Below, piece after piece: positions 7,335 to 16,465 of a stretch of 64,000 bases of DNA; position 1 is the stretch's first letter; the number at the start of each line of letters is the position of its first letter. The notes beneath the pieces were generated by a model that worked only from the letters and a program-made list of their open reading frames with translations, did no database searches and was not told the origin of the DNA. The translations under genes and the position numbers were made by a program. Source of the DNA: SCN-70-22 sp046327755 (GTDB lineage: Bacteria > Gemmatimonadota > Gemmatimonadetes > Gemmatimonadales > Gemmatimonadaceae); contig JAXLXW010000013.1 of NCBI GenBank assembly GCA_046327755.1, positions 62,001 through 126,000 on the forward strand, given 5' to 3'.

Positions 7335-9197
7335 ATGAAGCGGGACGAAGCGACAGGAATGGCGATGTGGCGGGCCGCGCTCTTCCCCGCCGGAGCGCTG
7401 GCCGGGATCCTCTTTGGTGCCGTCGCGCACTGGAAGGGGGGCGACGACATAGCACGCGTCACCTGGCTCCTCGCGCTTGGCATCACGGGGGCTCCGGTCT
7501 TCGTGCGCACGCTCTTTTCCGTGTTGCGGGGAAACTTCGCCACGGATGTCGTCGCCGCGCTGGCCATCGGCGCATCGTTGGCGTTGCAACAACCGTTCGC
7601 CGGGCTCGTCGTCGTGCTGATGCAGACGGGGGGTGAGGCGCTGGAGCGTTACGCCGAGGGGCGAGCGTCGGCCGCCGTGCGCGCGCTGGAGGATGCGGCG
7701 CCGCGTACCGCGCACCTCCTCGCCGATGCCCACGAACACGACATCCCGGTGGAATCGATCGCGGTGGACGATCGGCTCGTGGTGCGACCGGGGGAGGTGG
7801 TGCCGTGCGACGGTACCATCGTCGAGGGACACTCCGAACTCGACACCTCGCGCCTGACGGGCGAGCCGGTGCCGCGGAGCGTGGCACCGGGCGCCGCGGT
7901 GATGAGCGGGATGCTGAATGGGAGCGGGGCCTTCGTCATGCGCGCCACGGCGCGCTCGGGCGAGAGTCAGTACGCACGCATCGTCGAGTTGGTGAAGTCG
8001 GCAGAGGCCTCCAAGTCCCCGCTGCAGCGGCTGGCCGACCGCTACGCTGGCTGGTTCACCCCGGTCACGCTCCTCGTCTGCGCGGCGGCCTGGTGGTGGA
8101 GCGGCGACGCCACGCGCGCACTCGCCGTGCTGGTGGTGGCCACGCCGTGTCCCCTCATCCTCGCCACGCCGGTGGCGATCATCGGCGGGATCAACCGCGC
8201 GGCAACGCGGCACATCATCGTGCGGAGCGGGAGCGCGCTCGAGCGACTGTCCGACGCCCAGGTGGCCATCTTCGACAAGACCGGGACGATCACCGAGGGG
8301 CGCCCGCGCGTGAGCCGCGTCCTGACGCTGGATGGCGTCGCGGACGCGGAGTTGTTGCGGCTGGCGGGCGCGGTCGAGCAGCGCGCCGGGCACCTGCTGG
8401 CGCGTTCCACGGCGGAGGCGGCGCGCGACGCCTCCGGGGTGCTACCACTTCCCGCGCACGTGCGCGAGGCGCCGGGGCAGGGCGTCGCCGGCGAGGTCGA
8501 TGGGCATGCCGTGGTGGTCGGGGCACGCGCGTACGTCCTGCAGCAGATCGGCGCCGATCCCGGCGTCGCCACACCGCTCGACGACGGCGGCGTGACGCTG
8601 CGTGCGTTCGTTGCGGTGGACGGGGCGCTGCGCGGTGCCATCGACTACGACGATCGGGTCCGCGCGTCGGCGCCTGGGCTGTTGCGTGCGCTCCCCGCGC
8701 TGGGCGTGCGCCGGACGCTGCTCCTCTCCGGCGACAACCGACGGAATGCCGAAGCGATCGCGGCGCAGGTCGGGATCGCGGAGGCGATCGGCGACCTGCT
8801 CCCCGGGGACAAGGTCGAGCGCGTCGCGGCACTCTCGCGCGAGGTGGGGCGCGTGATGATGGTCGGCGACGGGACCAACGATGCCCCGGCGCTGTCGCGC
8901 GCCGACGTCGGGATCGCCCTCGCCGGTCACGGGGGGGGAATCACCGCGGAGGCGGCCGACGTCGTCATCCTCATCGACGACCTCTCGCGCGTGGGTGAGG
9001 CGGTGCGCATCGCGAAGGGGACGCTGCGGATCGCGAGGCAGTCGATCGGCGTGGGGTTGGGGCTGAGTGCGGCCGGGATGGTCGTCGCGGCACTCGGCTA
9101 CCTCCCCCCCGTCGCCGGCGCGCTCGTGCAGGAGGCGATCGACGTGGCGGTCATCCTCAACGCCCTGCGCGCCAGCCGCGTCGCCTACGCGGGGTGA
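7335..9197 (+). CDS. Heavy-metal P1B-type ATPase
   Basis: The 620-residue product has the full P-type ATPase set: actuator TGEP at residues 175-178, transmembrane metal-site motif TPC (T270-P271-C272 in VVATPCPLILATPVA), phosphorylation motif DKTGTIT with Asp314, and the hinge GDGTNDAPAL near residues 511-520. P1B ATPases export or import transition metals across the inner membrane at the cost of ATP. Here the usual CPC is replaced by TPC and there is no N-terminal CXXC metal-binding domain, which separates it from classic Cu or Zn exporters; the metal cannot be read from the sequence with confidence. The start is ATG 7335; a weaker in-frame ATG lies 24 bases downstream. Six 12-bp repeats follow the stop. 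Confidence 0.92.
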   Translation: MKRDEATGMAMWRAALFPAGALAGILFGAVAHWKGGDDIARVTWLLALGITGAPVFVRTLFSVLRGNFATDVVAALAIGASLALQQPFAGLVVVLMQTGGEALERYAEGRASAAVRALEDAAPRTAHLLADAHEHDIPVESIAVDDRLVVRPGEVVPCDGTIVEGHSELDTSRLTGEPVPRSVAPGAAVMSGMLNGSGAFVMRATARSGESQYARIVELVKSAEASKSPLQRLADRYAGWFTPVTLLVCAAAWWWSGDATRALAVLVVATPCPLILATPVAIIGGINRAATRHIIVRSGSALERLSDAQVAIFDKTGTITEGRPRVSRVLTLDGVADAELLRLAGAVEQRAGHLLARSTAEAARDASGVLPLPAHVREAPGQGVAGEVDGHAVVVGARAYVLQQIGADPGVATPLDDGGVTLRAFVAVDGALRGAIDYDDRVRASAPGLLRALPALGVRRTLLLSGDNRRNAEAIAAQVGIAEAIGDLLPGDKVERVAALSREVGRVMMVGDGTNDAPALSRADVGIALAGHGGGITAEAADVVILIDDLSRVGEAVRIAKGTLRIARQSIGVGLGLSAAGMVVAALGYLPPVAGALVQEAIDVAVILNALRASRVAYAG

Positions 9198-9210
9198 TCC
9201 ACCGGGAGGC

Positions 9211-9282
9211 CCGCGGTGCGACCTGCATTGCGACCTGCATTGCGACCCGCATTGCGACCCGCGGTGCGACCCGCGGTGTACC
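9211..9282 (+). repeat. Six tandem 12-bp units
   Basis: Units of the form CCGC[AG][GT]TGCGAC / CTGCATTGCGAC repeat six times with few mismatches directly after the ATPase stop. Position 14 bases past the gene and before the two-component promoter makes it intergenic and non-coding. Confidence 0.85.
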
Positions 9283-9286
9283 CGAG

Positions 9287-9306
9287 GTGTCAGAGCCGTG
9301 TCAGAG
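9287..9306 (+). promoter_or_regulatory. Possible response-regulator binding direct repeat
   Basis: GTGTCAGAG occurs twice, at 9287-9295 and 9298-9306, an 11-bp period. Direct repeats one helical turn apart are typical of OmpR/PhoB-type regulator sites, and the site is about 90 bases before a histidine-kinase gene whose partner is an OmpR-type regulator. The link is inference. Confidence 0.4.
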
Positions 9307-9395
9307 GCGCTTCACACCGCGACGGCGCCGCGTATGGTAGGGGGCGCCGCGCGCCCCCCGTTGGCACCGCCGTCTCGTCGCACTAGCCTCCCAGC

Positions 9396-11063
9396 ATGCC
9401 GTCTCGTCTCTCCCGCGCCATCCCCACGCGCGTCACCCTCCTCGTCGTCCTCCTGATGGCGACGGTGCTGGTGTCGGCGCGCCTGGCGTACGAGGCGCAC
9501 CAGGCGGCGCGCGCCGAGCGAATGACGGCGGAGCGCGCCCTGCGCGAGTACGCGGCGATGGCGGCGTGGGAGTTCCGGAGCGACGCCCGCCAGCGGCTGG
9601 AAGGGGAGGTGCTGCGGGCGTTAGGCATGGTGGTGGTGGGGACCGCCGCGTCTCCCTACGAGACGCCGCTGGCGCTCGCCACGCTCGCCGCGAGCGCGGA
9701 GGGGGCCTTCCCCTGCGCCCCGGGTGAGCGTGAGGCGCCGCGCGTGATGGCGCGCCTGGACCTGCGCACGGGTGAGCGTGCCACGTGGCCAGCCGGGGTC
9801 CCTGACGAGACGCAGCAGGCGCTGTTCGGGGTGCTGGACCGTGCGGGGCGCACGCTCCCGGTGCCGGAATCGCCGTGGCGCGTCGACATGGCGACGATCG
9901 GCGGCGCGCGTCGGGCCGTGGTGATGGGGGTGCGCTTCGCGCGACTCGGGACGCCGCTCGCGGTGTACGCCATCACGACGTGTCCCTCCGCGGTGGAGCG
10001 GCGGATTCCTGAGGCGGTGATGCGCGAGCATCGCCTCCTCCCGGCGGTGACGGCTTTTCCCGTGCCGAACGATTCGCTCCTCGCCGTGCGGGTGCGCCGC
10101 GGGGAGCGCGAGGTGGTGCGGCTGGGGCGGGACGACGGAACCGCCTATCGCGGGAGCGCCGAGTGGAGCGACGCTGCGCTCACGATCGACGTGTCGTTGC
10201 GGCGCGACGCGGCGGGGCGGCTCGCGGTCGGGACGCCGGCCCGCTCCAACGTGCCGCTCCTGGTGGGGCTGCTCGCGCTCACGGCGGCGCTGGGGGCGGT
10301 GGCGCTGGTGCAGATCCGCCGCGAGCACGAGCTGGCGCGGCTGCGCGCCGACTTCACGTCGAGCGTGTCGCACGAGTTGCGCACGCCGCTGGCGCAGATC
10401 CTCCTCTTTGGCGAGACGCTGTCGCTGGGGCGGGCGCGCACGCCGCGCGAGGCGCGGCAGGCGGCGGAGACGATCGTGCAGGAGGCGCGGCGGCTGATGC
10501 ACATGGTGGACAACATCCTGCACTTCTCGCGGGCGCGGCGTGGCGCGGCGCCGTTGCAGCTGGAACCCGTGGACCTGGGGAGCGTGACGCGAGAGGTGGC
10601 GACGGCGTTCGTCCCGCTCGCCGAGTCGTCCGGGGGGACGCTCAGCTGGGAGGTGCGCGACGAGCCATGGGTGCGGGGCGACGCCGGGGCGATCCGGCAG
10701 GTCCTGCTCAACCTCCTGGACAACGCGGTGAAGTACGGCGTCCCGGCGCGCGGTGTGCACCTGGCGGCGTGGCGCGCGGGCGACGAGGGGATCGTGCGCG
10801 TGGACGACGCCGGGGGCGGGATCCCGGCCAGCGACCGCGCGCGCATCTGGCTCCCGTACGTGCGCCTGACGAGTGCGGGGGACAGCGGGCGCGGGGGGAG
10901 CGGGCTGGGGCTCGCCGTGGTGCAGGAACTGGCGGCGGCGATGCACGCGCGGGTATGGGTCGAGGATGGCCCGCGCGGCGGCGCCGCCTTCTGCCTAGCG
11001 GTGCCGCTGGCGGTGGACGGTGCCGCCGACGCCCCGTCGCCGCGCCCCGGGCGGGTGGCGTGA
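9396..11063 (+). CDS. Membrane sensor histidine kinase (OmpR-type pair)
   Basis: The 555-residue protein has a membrane segment near residues 12-28, a ~255-residue extracytoplasmic sensor region with no recognised domain, a second membrane segment near 287-306 (PLLVGLLALTAALGAVALV), then a HisKA domain with the phospho-acceptor His326 in SHELRTPLAQ and an HATPase domain (N-box NLLDNAVKYG, G-boxes DAGGGIP and GSGLGLAVVQEL). No HAMP domain is evident: the second membrane segment runs almost directly into the dimerisation helix. It autophosphorylates and passes phosphate to the regulator encoded with a 1-base overlap (TGATG). The stimulus is unknown; the metal ATPase upstream makes a metal or envelope signal possible. 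Confidence 0.92.
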   Translation: MPSRLSRAIPTRVTLLVVLLMATVLVSARLAYEAHQAARAERMTAERALREYAAMAAWEFRSDARQRLEGEVLRALGMVVVGTAASPYETPLALATLAASAEGAFPCAPGEREAPRVMARLDLRTGERATWPAGVPDETQQALFGVLDRAGRTLPVPESPWRVDMATIGGARRAVVMGVRFARLGTPLAVYAITTCPSAVERRIPEAVMREHRLLPAVTAFPVPNDSLLAVRVRRGEREVVRLGRDDGTAYRGSAEWSDAALTIDVSLRRDAAGRLAVGTPARSNVPLLVGLLALTAALGAVALVQIRREHELARLRADFTSSVSHELRTPLAQILLFGETLSLGRARTPREARQAAETIVQEARRLMHMVDNILHFSRARRGAAPLQLEPVDLGSVTREVATAFVPLAESSGGTLSWEVRDEPWVRGDAGAIRQVLLNLLDNAVKYGVPARGVHLAAWRAGDEGIVRVDDAGGGIPASDRARIWLPYVRLTSAGDSGRGGSGLGLAVVQELAAAMHARVWVEDGPRGGAAFCLAVPLAVDGAADAPSPRPGRVA

Positions 11064-11767
11064 TGACGACCATCCTGGTGGTGGAAGACAACGAGCGCCT
11101 CGCCACCGGGTTGCGGAGCAACCTGGAGTTCGAAGGATATCGCGTGGTGGTGGCGGGGACGGCGCAGGAGGGGTTGGCGCTGGCGCAAGGAGAGCACCCC
11201 GACCTCATCCTCCTCGACCTCATGCTCCCCGACGCCGACGGCTACCGCGTGCTGCGCGACCTGCGCGAGCGCGGCGACGACGTCCCGGTCCTGGTCCTCA
11301 CCGCGTTAGGCGAGGAGGCGGACAAGGTGCGCGGCTTCCGCTTTGGCGCCGACGATTACGTCACCAAGCCGTTCGGGTTGATGGAACTGCTGGCCCGAGT
11401 CGACGCCCTCCTGCGGCGCGCCCGGCGTGACGGGCGCGACGCGGCCGCCGCTCCGGCGCCGGCCGCCGCGCTGCAGCGCTTTGGCGACGTGGTCGTCGAC
11501 CCGTCGACGCGCACGGTGCGCCGCGACGGGCGCGAGGTGGCGCTGCGCCCCAAGGAGTTCGACCTCCTGCACGCGCTGCTGGCCCGCAACGGCGAGTTGG
11601 CCACGCGCCTCGACCTCCTCCGCGAGGTGTGGGGATACGACGACTCGGTCATGAGCCGGACGGTCGACACGCACATCGCGGAGCTTCGGCGCAAGCTGGA
11701 GCGGGATCCGTCGTCGCCGCGGCATATCCTCACGGTGTTGAAGGTGGGGTATCGACTGCAACCGTAG
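11063..11767 (+). CDS. OmpR/PhoB-type response regulator
   Basis: ATG 11063 overlaps the kinase stop and gives 234 residues. The receiver domain (1-120) has the acidic pair ED at 8-9, the phosphorylation site Asp52 in ILLDLMLPDADG and the conserved Lys in DDYVTKPFG. An Ala/Pro linker leads to a winged-helix DNA-binding domain (about 138-232) with the OmpR-family signature RPKEFDLLHALL and the recognition part SRTVDTHIAELRRKLERDP. It is the cognate output of the kinase immediately upstream. A GAAGACGAG repeat tract begins at the stop codon. Confidence 0.95.
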   Translation: MTTILVVEDNERLATGLRSNLEFEGYRVVVAGTAQEGLALAQGEHPDLILLDLMLPDADGYRVLRDLRERGDDVPVLVLTALGEEADKVRGFRFGADDYVTKPFGLMELLARVDALLRRARRDGRDAAAAPAPAAALQRFGDVVVDPSTRTVRRDGREVALRPKEFDLLHALLARNGELATRLDLLREVWGYDDSVMSRTVDTHIAELRRKLERDPSSPRHILTVLKVGYRLQP

Positions 11768-11812
11768 AAGACGAGAAGACGAGAAGACGAGAGGACGAGG
11801 AGACGGGACGGG
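11766..11812 (+). repeat. GAAGACGA-type purine repeat tract
   Basis: Three perfect 8-bp units (GAAGACGA) are followed by degenerate GAGGACGAGGAGACGGG. The tract starts within the stop codon of the response regulator. Related tracts flank the hairpin elements near 49.5 and 56.4 kb and occur as the reverse complement at 48.76 kb. Confidence 0.8.
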
Positions 11813-11914
11813 GCTCGGACGGAGGGCGGACACAGGTCAGCGTGAGGGCGCTGCATCCTGCTGGAGCGGGCGTGGCGATGGGGCTGCGCGGCGCTTCCTC
11901 AGGATGGAGGGGGT

Positions 11915-13405
11915 ATGGCGGGACATACAAAGTCGATCGCGCAGCTGCAGGTGGAGGCGGGGCGCGGGGTGTTGCGGCGGACGCTGGGCCCGGTGCACCT
12001 GACGGCGTTAGGTGTCGGTTCCATCATCGGGACGGGGATCTTCGTCCTCACGGGGACTGCGGCGGCGCGGCATGCGGGGCCGGCGCTCGTCCTCTCCATG
12101 ATCATCGCCGCGGTGGCGTGCGCGCTGGCGGGGCTCTGCTATGCGGAGCTGGCGGCGATGATCCCGGTCGCGGGAAGCGCGTACACCTACGCCTATGCCA
12201 CCGTGGGCGAGGTGATGGCGTGGATCATCGGGTGGGACCTCATGCTCGAGTACGCCCTCTCCGCGTCGACGGTCGCGGTCGGATGGTCCGGCTACTTCGT
12301 CTCGCTGATGCGTGACGTGGGATGGGAGCTGTCGCCCGCGCTCACTGCGCCGTTCGGCGCCGCGGTCCCGCTGGCCGGCGGGGCGACCGCCACCGGGATC
12401 TTCAACCTTCCGGCGGCGCTCATCGTCCTCGCCGTCTCGGCGCTCCTCATCGTCGGGATCAGGGAGAGCGCGAGCGCGAACGCGGCGCTCGTGGTCGTGA
12501 AGATCGCGGTCCTCGTTGTCTTCGTCGCCGCGGGGGCTGCGTACGTCTCGCGTGACAACCTCACCCCGTTCCTTCCACCGAACACCGGGACCTTCGGTGA
12601 CTTCGGGTGGAGCGGAGTGATGCGCGGGGCCGGGGTGATCTTCTTCGCCTTCATCGGCTTCGACGCGGTCTCCACGGCGGCGCAGGAGGCCCGGCAGCCG
12701 CAACGCGACATGCCCATCGGCATCCTCGCCTCGCTCGTCGTCTGCACCGTCCTCTACATCGCCGTGGCGATCGTCCTCACCGGGATCGTGCGCTTCGACC
12801 GGCTGGACGTCGCCGATCCATTGGCCGTGGGGATCGACGCGACCGGGATGCGCTGGCTCAGTCCGTTCATCAAGGTCAGCGCGCTGTTCGGGCTCTTCAG
12901 CACGATGATGGTGCAACTCATCGGGCAGACGCGCATCTTCTACGCGATGAGCCGCGACGGACTCCTCCCCGCGCTCTTCTCGCGCGTGCACCCGACGTAC
13001 CGCACGCCGCACGTGAGCACGGCGCTGGTGGGGAGCGTCATCGCCATCGCGGCCGGCTTGCTCCCGTTGCAGCTGCTGGGGCAGCTGGTGAGCATGGGGA
13101 CGCTCCTCGCCTTCGTCCTGGCGTGCGTCGGGATTCTTGTCCTGCGCCGTCGCGCCCCCGAGGTGCCACGCCCGTTCCGGACGCCGGGGATGCCGTGGGT
13201 CCCCATCGCGGGGGCGCTCGCCTGCCTCCTCCAGATGGCGTCGCTTCCGTGGGCCACGTGGGTGCGGCTCATCACCTGGCTGGCGCTGGGGATGCTCGTC
13301 TACTGGGGCTACGGGCGCCGTCAGGCGCAACGCATGCGCGCCGCCCCGCACCCGGCGGGCTCCGTGTTCCGTCGCGACGGGGGAGCGCCGCCACCGCACG
13401 GGTGA
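11915..13405 (+). CDS. APC-family amino acid permease
   Basis: The 496-residue protein shows about 12 hydrophobic segments and the APC signature near the first two helices: GVGSIIGTGIFVLTGTAA and the GxG-type substrate loop, followed by GLCYAELAAMIPVAGSAYTY. These match cationic/neutral amino acid transporters of the CAT/YfnA type, which take up amino acids with protons at the inner membrane. Helix 6 contains GAGVIFFAFIGFDAVSTAAQ, again typical of this group. ATG 11915 is preceded by GGAGGGGGT. The gene stands alone in its orientation after the purine tract; a hairpin follows it. Substrate is not predictable. Confidence 0.92.
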   Translation: MAGHTKSIAQLQVEAGRGVLRRTLGPVHLTALGVGSIIGTGIFVLTGTAAARHAGPALVLSMIIAAVACALAGLCYAELAAMIPVAGSAYTYAYATVGEVMAWIIGWDLMLEYALSASTVAVGWSGYFVSLMRDVGWELSPALTAPFGAAVPLAGGATATGIFNLPAALIVLAVSALLIVGIRESASANAALVVVKIAVLVVFVAAGAAYVSRDNLTPFLPPNTGTFGDFGWSGVMRGAGVIFFAFIGFDAVSTAAQEARQPQRDMPIGILASLVVCTVLYIAVAIVLTGIVRFDRLDVADPLAVGIDATGMRWLSPFIKVSALFGLFSTMMVQLIGQTRIFYAMSRDGLLPALFSRVHPTYRTPHVSTALVGSVIAIAAGLLPLQLLGQLVSMGTLLAFVLACVGILVLRRRAPEVPRPFRTPGMPWVPIAGALACLLQMASLPWATWVRLITWLALGMLVYWGYGRRQAQRMRAAPHPAGSVFRRDGGAPPPHG

Positions 13406-13474
13406 GGGCGCCGCCCGTTCCTGGCGCCGGGCTTTCGCTCGAGGCTGGTGGGCGCCGAGCCGGACCACAAAAGG

Positions 13475-13506
13475 GGGGTGTCGCGTCCGGCTTTACCCGA
13501 CACCCC
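13475..13506. terminator. Hairpin after the permease gene
   Basis: The 9-bp perfect stem GGGGTGTCG / CGACACCCC with a 14-base loop lies 70 bases after the permease stop. On the minus strand it would be followed by a short T-tract (CCTTTTG). The 133 bases between it and the next start hold no gene that I can see. Confidence 0.5.
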
Positions 13507-13638
13507 GACTCGGACTCCCTCACGGGGCGTGGGCCTGGGGAGGACAGACGCTCCCCGGACCGGTCCGCACTATCGAGGTAAGCCGAGCGGCGGCCGCAGG
13601 GTGCGGCCCCCTCGACGATGCGGTGGAGGTCCCCTCAT

Positions 13639-14925
13639 ATGTCAACCGCACTTGCAACGCCCCAGGTTGGGGTCGATGTCGTGACGGGCGATCACAACCT
13701 GCTGGGGCCCATTGTCGTTGCCACTGACGGCACGACGTCGGCGAACGCGGCGCTCAAGGCGACCGCGGCGCTGGCGGACCGTACCGGCGCCAACGTCATC
13801 GTGCTCTCCGTGCTCGAGCCGTTGCCCCTCGTGGCGGCCGATTATGGACTGCTCCTTCCGCCCGCGGAGACCGACGACGCGCGGCGCAACGCGCTGCTCC
13901 AGCGCGTGCGCGACCAGGTCACCGAGATTGCCGGACCGCACCCCAAGTGGACGCTGCAGGTCAAGGATGGCGATCCCGCCGCCGTGATCGCACGGACGGC
14001 GCGCGAGTCCGGGGCGCGGATGATCGTCGCGGGAATCGGGCACCACGATCTCCTCGACCGGATGTTTGGCGGGGAGACCGCGCTGCACGCGTTGCGGCTG
14101 TCGCGCGTCCCGGTCTATGCGGTCGCGCCGAAGTTCACGACGCTCCCGCAGCGCCTGGCCATCGCCATCGACTTCAGCGAACCGTCGATCGTGGCGGCGC
14201 AGGCGGCCATCCGCCTCCTCCCGACGGCGACGGTGATCTACCTGGTGCACGTCGCCCCGCGCCTCGAGCTGCAACCCGAGGCGTACGCGGCGTGGATGTC
14301 GGACTACAGTGAAGGGGTCGAGCCGGCCTTTGCCCGCGTGCGGGGGCGTCTCGAGATCCCGACGGGCGTGACGGTCGAGACCATCACCCTCACCGGGAAG
14401 CCGACCAAGGCGCTGCTCGACTTTGCCAAGTCGGCCCACATCGACACGATCGTGACGGGGAGCCGCGGAGCCGGTCTGGTGGACCGGATCCTGGTCGGGA
14501 GCACCGCCACGAGGCTGATTCGCGGCGCGCACTGCTCGATTCTCGCGGTCCCTACGCCAACAGGGGCGGTTTCCCGACAGCTACCACAAGGGCTCCCAGA
14601 CGAAATTCCCGAACACGAGTGGGCAGCGTGCCTCGAGGCCTTCACTCGCCGCAACGCCGGGCGCGTGACGACCCTCGAAGTCGATGACCCCGAATTCGGG
14701 GCGCAGGCGCAACAGCACGACTATCCATTCCTCGGTGCAGCCTACGATCACCACGATCGTCGCATCGAACTGATGTTGGGTGACATGGAGAACTCCACCC
14801 GGCATCTCACGCGTGGGATCGGCGACGTCAAGCATCTGGATTTGCTCAAGGATGCCGCCGGTCGAGATTGGGTTCTCCGAATTGCGCATGGCTCAGGACA
14901 AACCATCCTGACGCTCGCTCGCTGA
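13639..14925 (+). CDS. Tandem universal stress protein fused to a DUF5335-like domain
   Basis: ATG 13639 is preceded by GGAGGTCCC (13625-13633), giving 428 residues. Residues about 20-165 and 170-300 are two Usp domains: each starts with a strand plus Asp/Thr (GPIVVATDGTTSANAALKAT; LAIAIDFSEPSIVAAQAA), and the second ends in the ATP-binding signature GSRGAGLVDRILVGSTATRL. The first domain has a weaker version (GIGHHDLLDRMFGG). From about 310 to the end there is a separate ~110-residue domain with W...F...R.NAGR...EVDDPEFGAQ...LGAAYDHHDRRIELMLG, resembling DUF5335. Usp proteins bind nucleotides and act in stress survival; this three-domain arrangement is unusual. A strong hairpin follows the gene. 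Confidence 0.85.
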   Translation: MSTALATPQVGVDVVTGDHNLLGPIVVATDGTTSANAALKATAALADRTGANVIVLSVLEPLPLVAADYGLLLPPAETDDARRNALLQRVRDQVTEIAGPHPKWTLQVKDGDPAAVIARTARESGARMIVAGIGHHDLLDRMFGGETALHALRLSRVPVYAVAPKFTTLPQRLAIAIDFSEPSIVAAQAAIRLLPTATVIYLVHVAPRLELQPEAYAAWMSDYSEGVEPAFARVRGRLEIPTGVTVETITLTGKPTKALLDFAKSAHIDTIVTGSRGAGLVDRILVGSTATRLIRGAHCSILAVPTPTGAVSRQLPQGLPDEIPEHEWAACLEAFTRRNAGRVTTLEVDDPEFGAQAQQHDYPFLGAAYDHHDRRIELMLGDMENSTRHLTRGIGDVKHLDLLKDAAGRDWVLRIAHGSGQTILTLAR

Positions 14926-14973
14926 GGGGGCGCGCGGGTCCGGGGGAGGGGCAACCCAAACCCGGCATGTGCA

Positions 14974-15008
14974 TGCGGCGCCGTTCCGGTTCTCCGGACG
15001 GCGCCGCA
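14974..15008. terminator. Long GC hairpin between convergent genes
   Basis: TGCGGCGCCGT pairs perfectly with ACGGCGCCGCA and the interior CCGG/CCGG extends the stem around a TTCT loop, followed by TTGCGTCT. It lies between the stress-protein gene and the convergent membrane-protein gene. Two further GGACGGCGCC copies follow up to 15075. Confidence 0.65.
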
Positions 15009-15079
15009 TTGCGTCTGGGGGGGGCTCCGCCGTGGGGCGCCGCCACCCCGCGGACGGCGCCTCTCGGACGGCGCCCCGC

Positions 15080-16351
15080 CTAACGCGCGAGCACCGCGAT
15101 CGTCGTCACGCCCACCGCGAGGAGCACCAGCAACCCCGCCGCCGCACGCGGGCGGTATCGCCCCCCGCCCAGCGCCAGCGCCACCCCGAGCTTGAGCACC
15201 GCGTTCGCGTTCACCCCCACCGCGATCGCTTGCGCCGCCAGCGGCACCATCCCGTCGGCGCGCCCCACCTTGTTCATCGACAGCGTCAGCGCGTCCATGT
15301 CGGTGAGGCCGAGGAGCGCGGCCGAGAGCAGGATCCCCTGCGAGCCGAAGCTCCCGCGGACGAACTCGATCGCCATGAGCGCCGCCTGGAAGGCCACGGA
15401 CATCTGGATCGCGGACCAGAGGCGCAGCGGGTTGCGCTCCTCTTCCTCGCTCTTGCCGTTGCCGGGGGCCCGCCCGTCGCGCATGAGGAGGACGCCGGTC
15501 ACGATCGCTCCCGCCAGGAAGGGAGGGGCGAGGTACGGGACGAGGGCGAGCGCGACCGACGGCGAGAGGACGAGCGACAGCACGAGCACGCGCGGGAGGA
15601 GGACCGTGCTCGCCGCGATGGTCCCGATCGCCAGTGGCGCCCCGAGTTCCGGGCGCACCTTGCTCAGGCGCGAGAACTGGAGCGTGACGGCAGTCGACGA
15701 GATCACGCCGCCTAACGCGCCGGTCACCCCGTAGCCGCGTGAGGCGCCCACCATGCGCCGGGCGATGAAGCCGGCGAAGTTGATCCCCGAGAAGATCAGG
15801 ACGACGATCCAGAGTTCGCGCGGGTTGATCCCGCCCAGCGGCCCGTACGCCGTGTTGGGAAGGACCGGGAGGACGATGAGGGCGAGCACGGCGAATTGCA
15901 CCGCCGCGCGGAACTCGGTGGAGTCGAGCCGCGCCACGGCGCCGTGGATCGCCGCCTTCTCGGAGAGCGCGAGGACGAGGAGCGCCCCCGCGCCGCCGGC
16001 GACGCCGAGTTCCCCCCACCCGGCGAGGACGCCTAACGCGAGGACGAGGATCGCCGCCATCTCGGTCGTCCCGTCGATGGCCTCGCGTCCGCCGGCGCGC
16101 GCCGCCTGCCAGTACGCGAGCCCCACGAGGAGCGAGGCCCCCGCGACCAGCGCGACGGCCATCGCCGGCGACCCCACGGTGAGGAGCCACCCTGATGTCC
16201 CGCCGAGCGCTCCCATGAGGAAGAAGGTGCGCACCCCGGCGAATCGCGGGTGCGCCCCGCCCGCGCCGTGTCCGGACCACTCGCGCTCGATGCCGACCGC
16301 GAGCCCCACCAGGGCGGCGATGATCAGGCGGATCACGAGCGTGCTCGTCAT
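15080..16351 (-). CDS. MgtC/SapB-DUF4010 family membrane protein
   Basis: The 423-residue protein begins with the MgtC-type core: MTSTLVIRLIIAALVGLAVG followed by IEREW and HPRFAGVRTFFLMGALGG, then about ten more hydrophobic segments. The second half (from GGINPRELWIVVLIFSGINF to the end) matches the DUF4010 extension that often follows MgtC. MgtC proteins of pathogens affect magnesium homeostasis and F-type ATPase; the longer DUF4010 forms are uncharacterised, so transport of a divalent cation is only a guess. The start ATG 16351 is the obvious one: it falls directly before the first membrane segment. The gene is convergent with the Usp gene and lies head-to-tail with the Acg-like gene 115 bases upstream. 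Confidence 0.88.
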   Translation of the reverse strand: MTSTLVIRLIIAALVGLAVGIEREWSGHGAGGAHPRFAGVRTFFLMGALGGTSGWLLTVGSPAMAVALVAGASLLVGLAYWQAARAGGREAIDGTTEMAAILVLALGVLAGWGELGVAGGAGALLVLALSEKAAIHGAVARLDSTEFRAAVQFAVLALIVLPVLPNTAYGPLGGINPRELWIVVLIFSGINFAGFIARRMVGASRGYGVTGALGGVISSTAVTLQFSRLSKVRPELGAPLAIGTIAASTVLLPRVLVLSLVLSPSVALALVPYLAPPFLAGAIVTGVLLMRDGRAPGNGKSEEEERNPLRLWSAIQMSVAFQAALMAIEFVRGSFGSQGILLSAALLGLTDMDALTLSMNKVGRADGMVPLAAQAIAVGVNANAVLKLGVALALGGGRYRPRAAAGLLVLLAVGVTTIAVLAR

Positions 16352-16465
16352 GCGGACACGCTAGTGCGGTGGTGGGAGGGGGGCAATCGTGCAACGACCG
16401 CCGCGCGCTCGATGCGCCCGGCGGTCGGATTCGTGCGTGCAGCGGAGGGGCGAAGATCCCCGTCG

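Noticed and set aside
12008..13468. A 486-residue minus-strand ORF opposite the APC permease.
   Set aside because: It is Arg/Glu/Asp-rich, has no recognisable domain and mirrors the transmembrane gene on the + strand.
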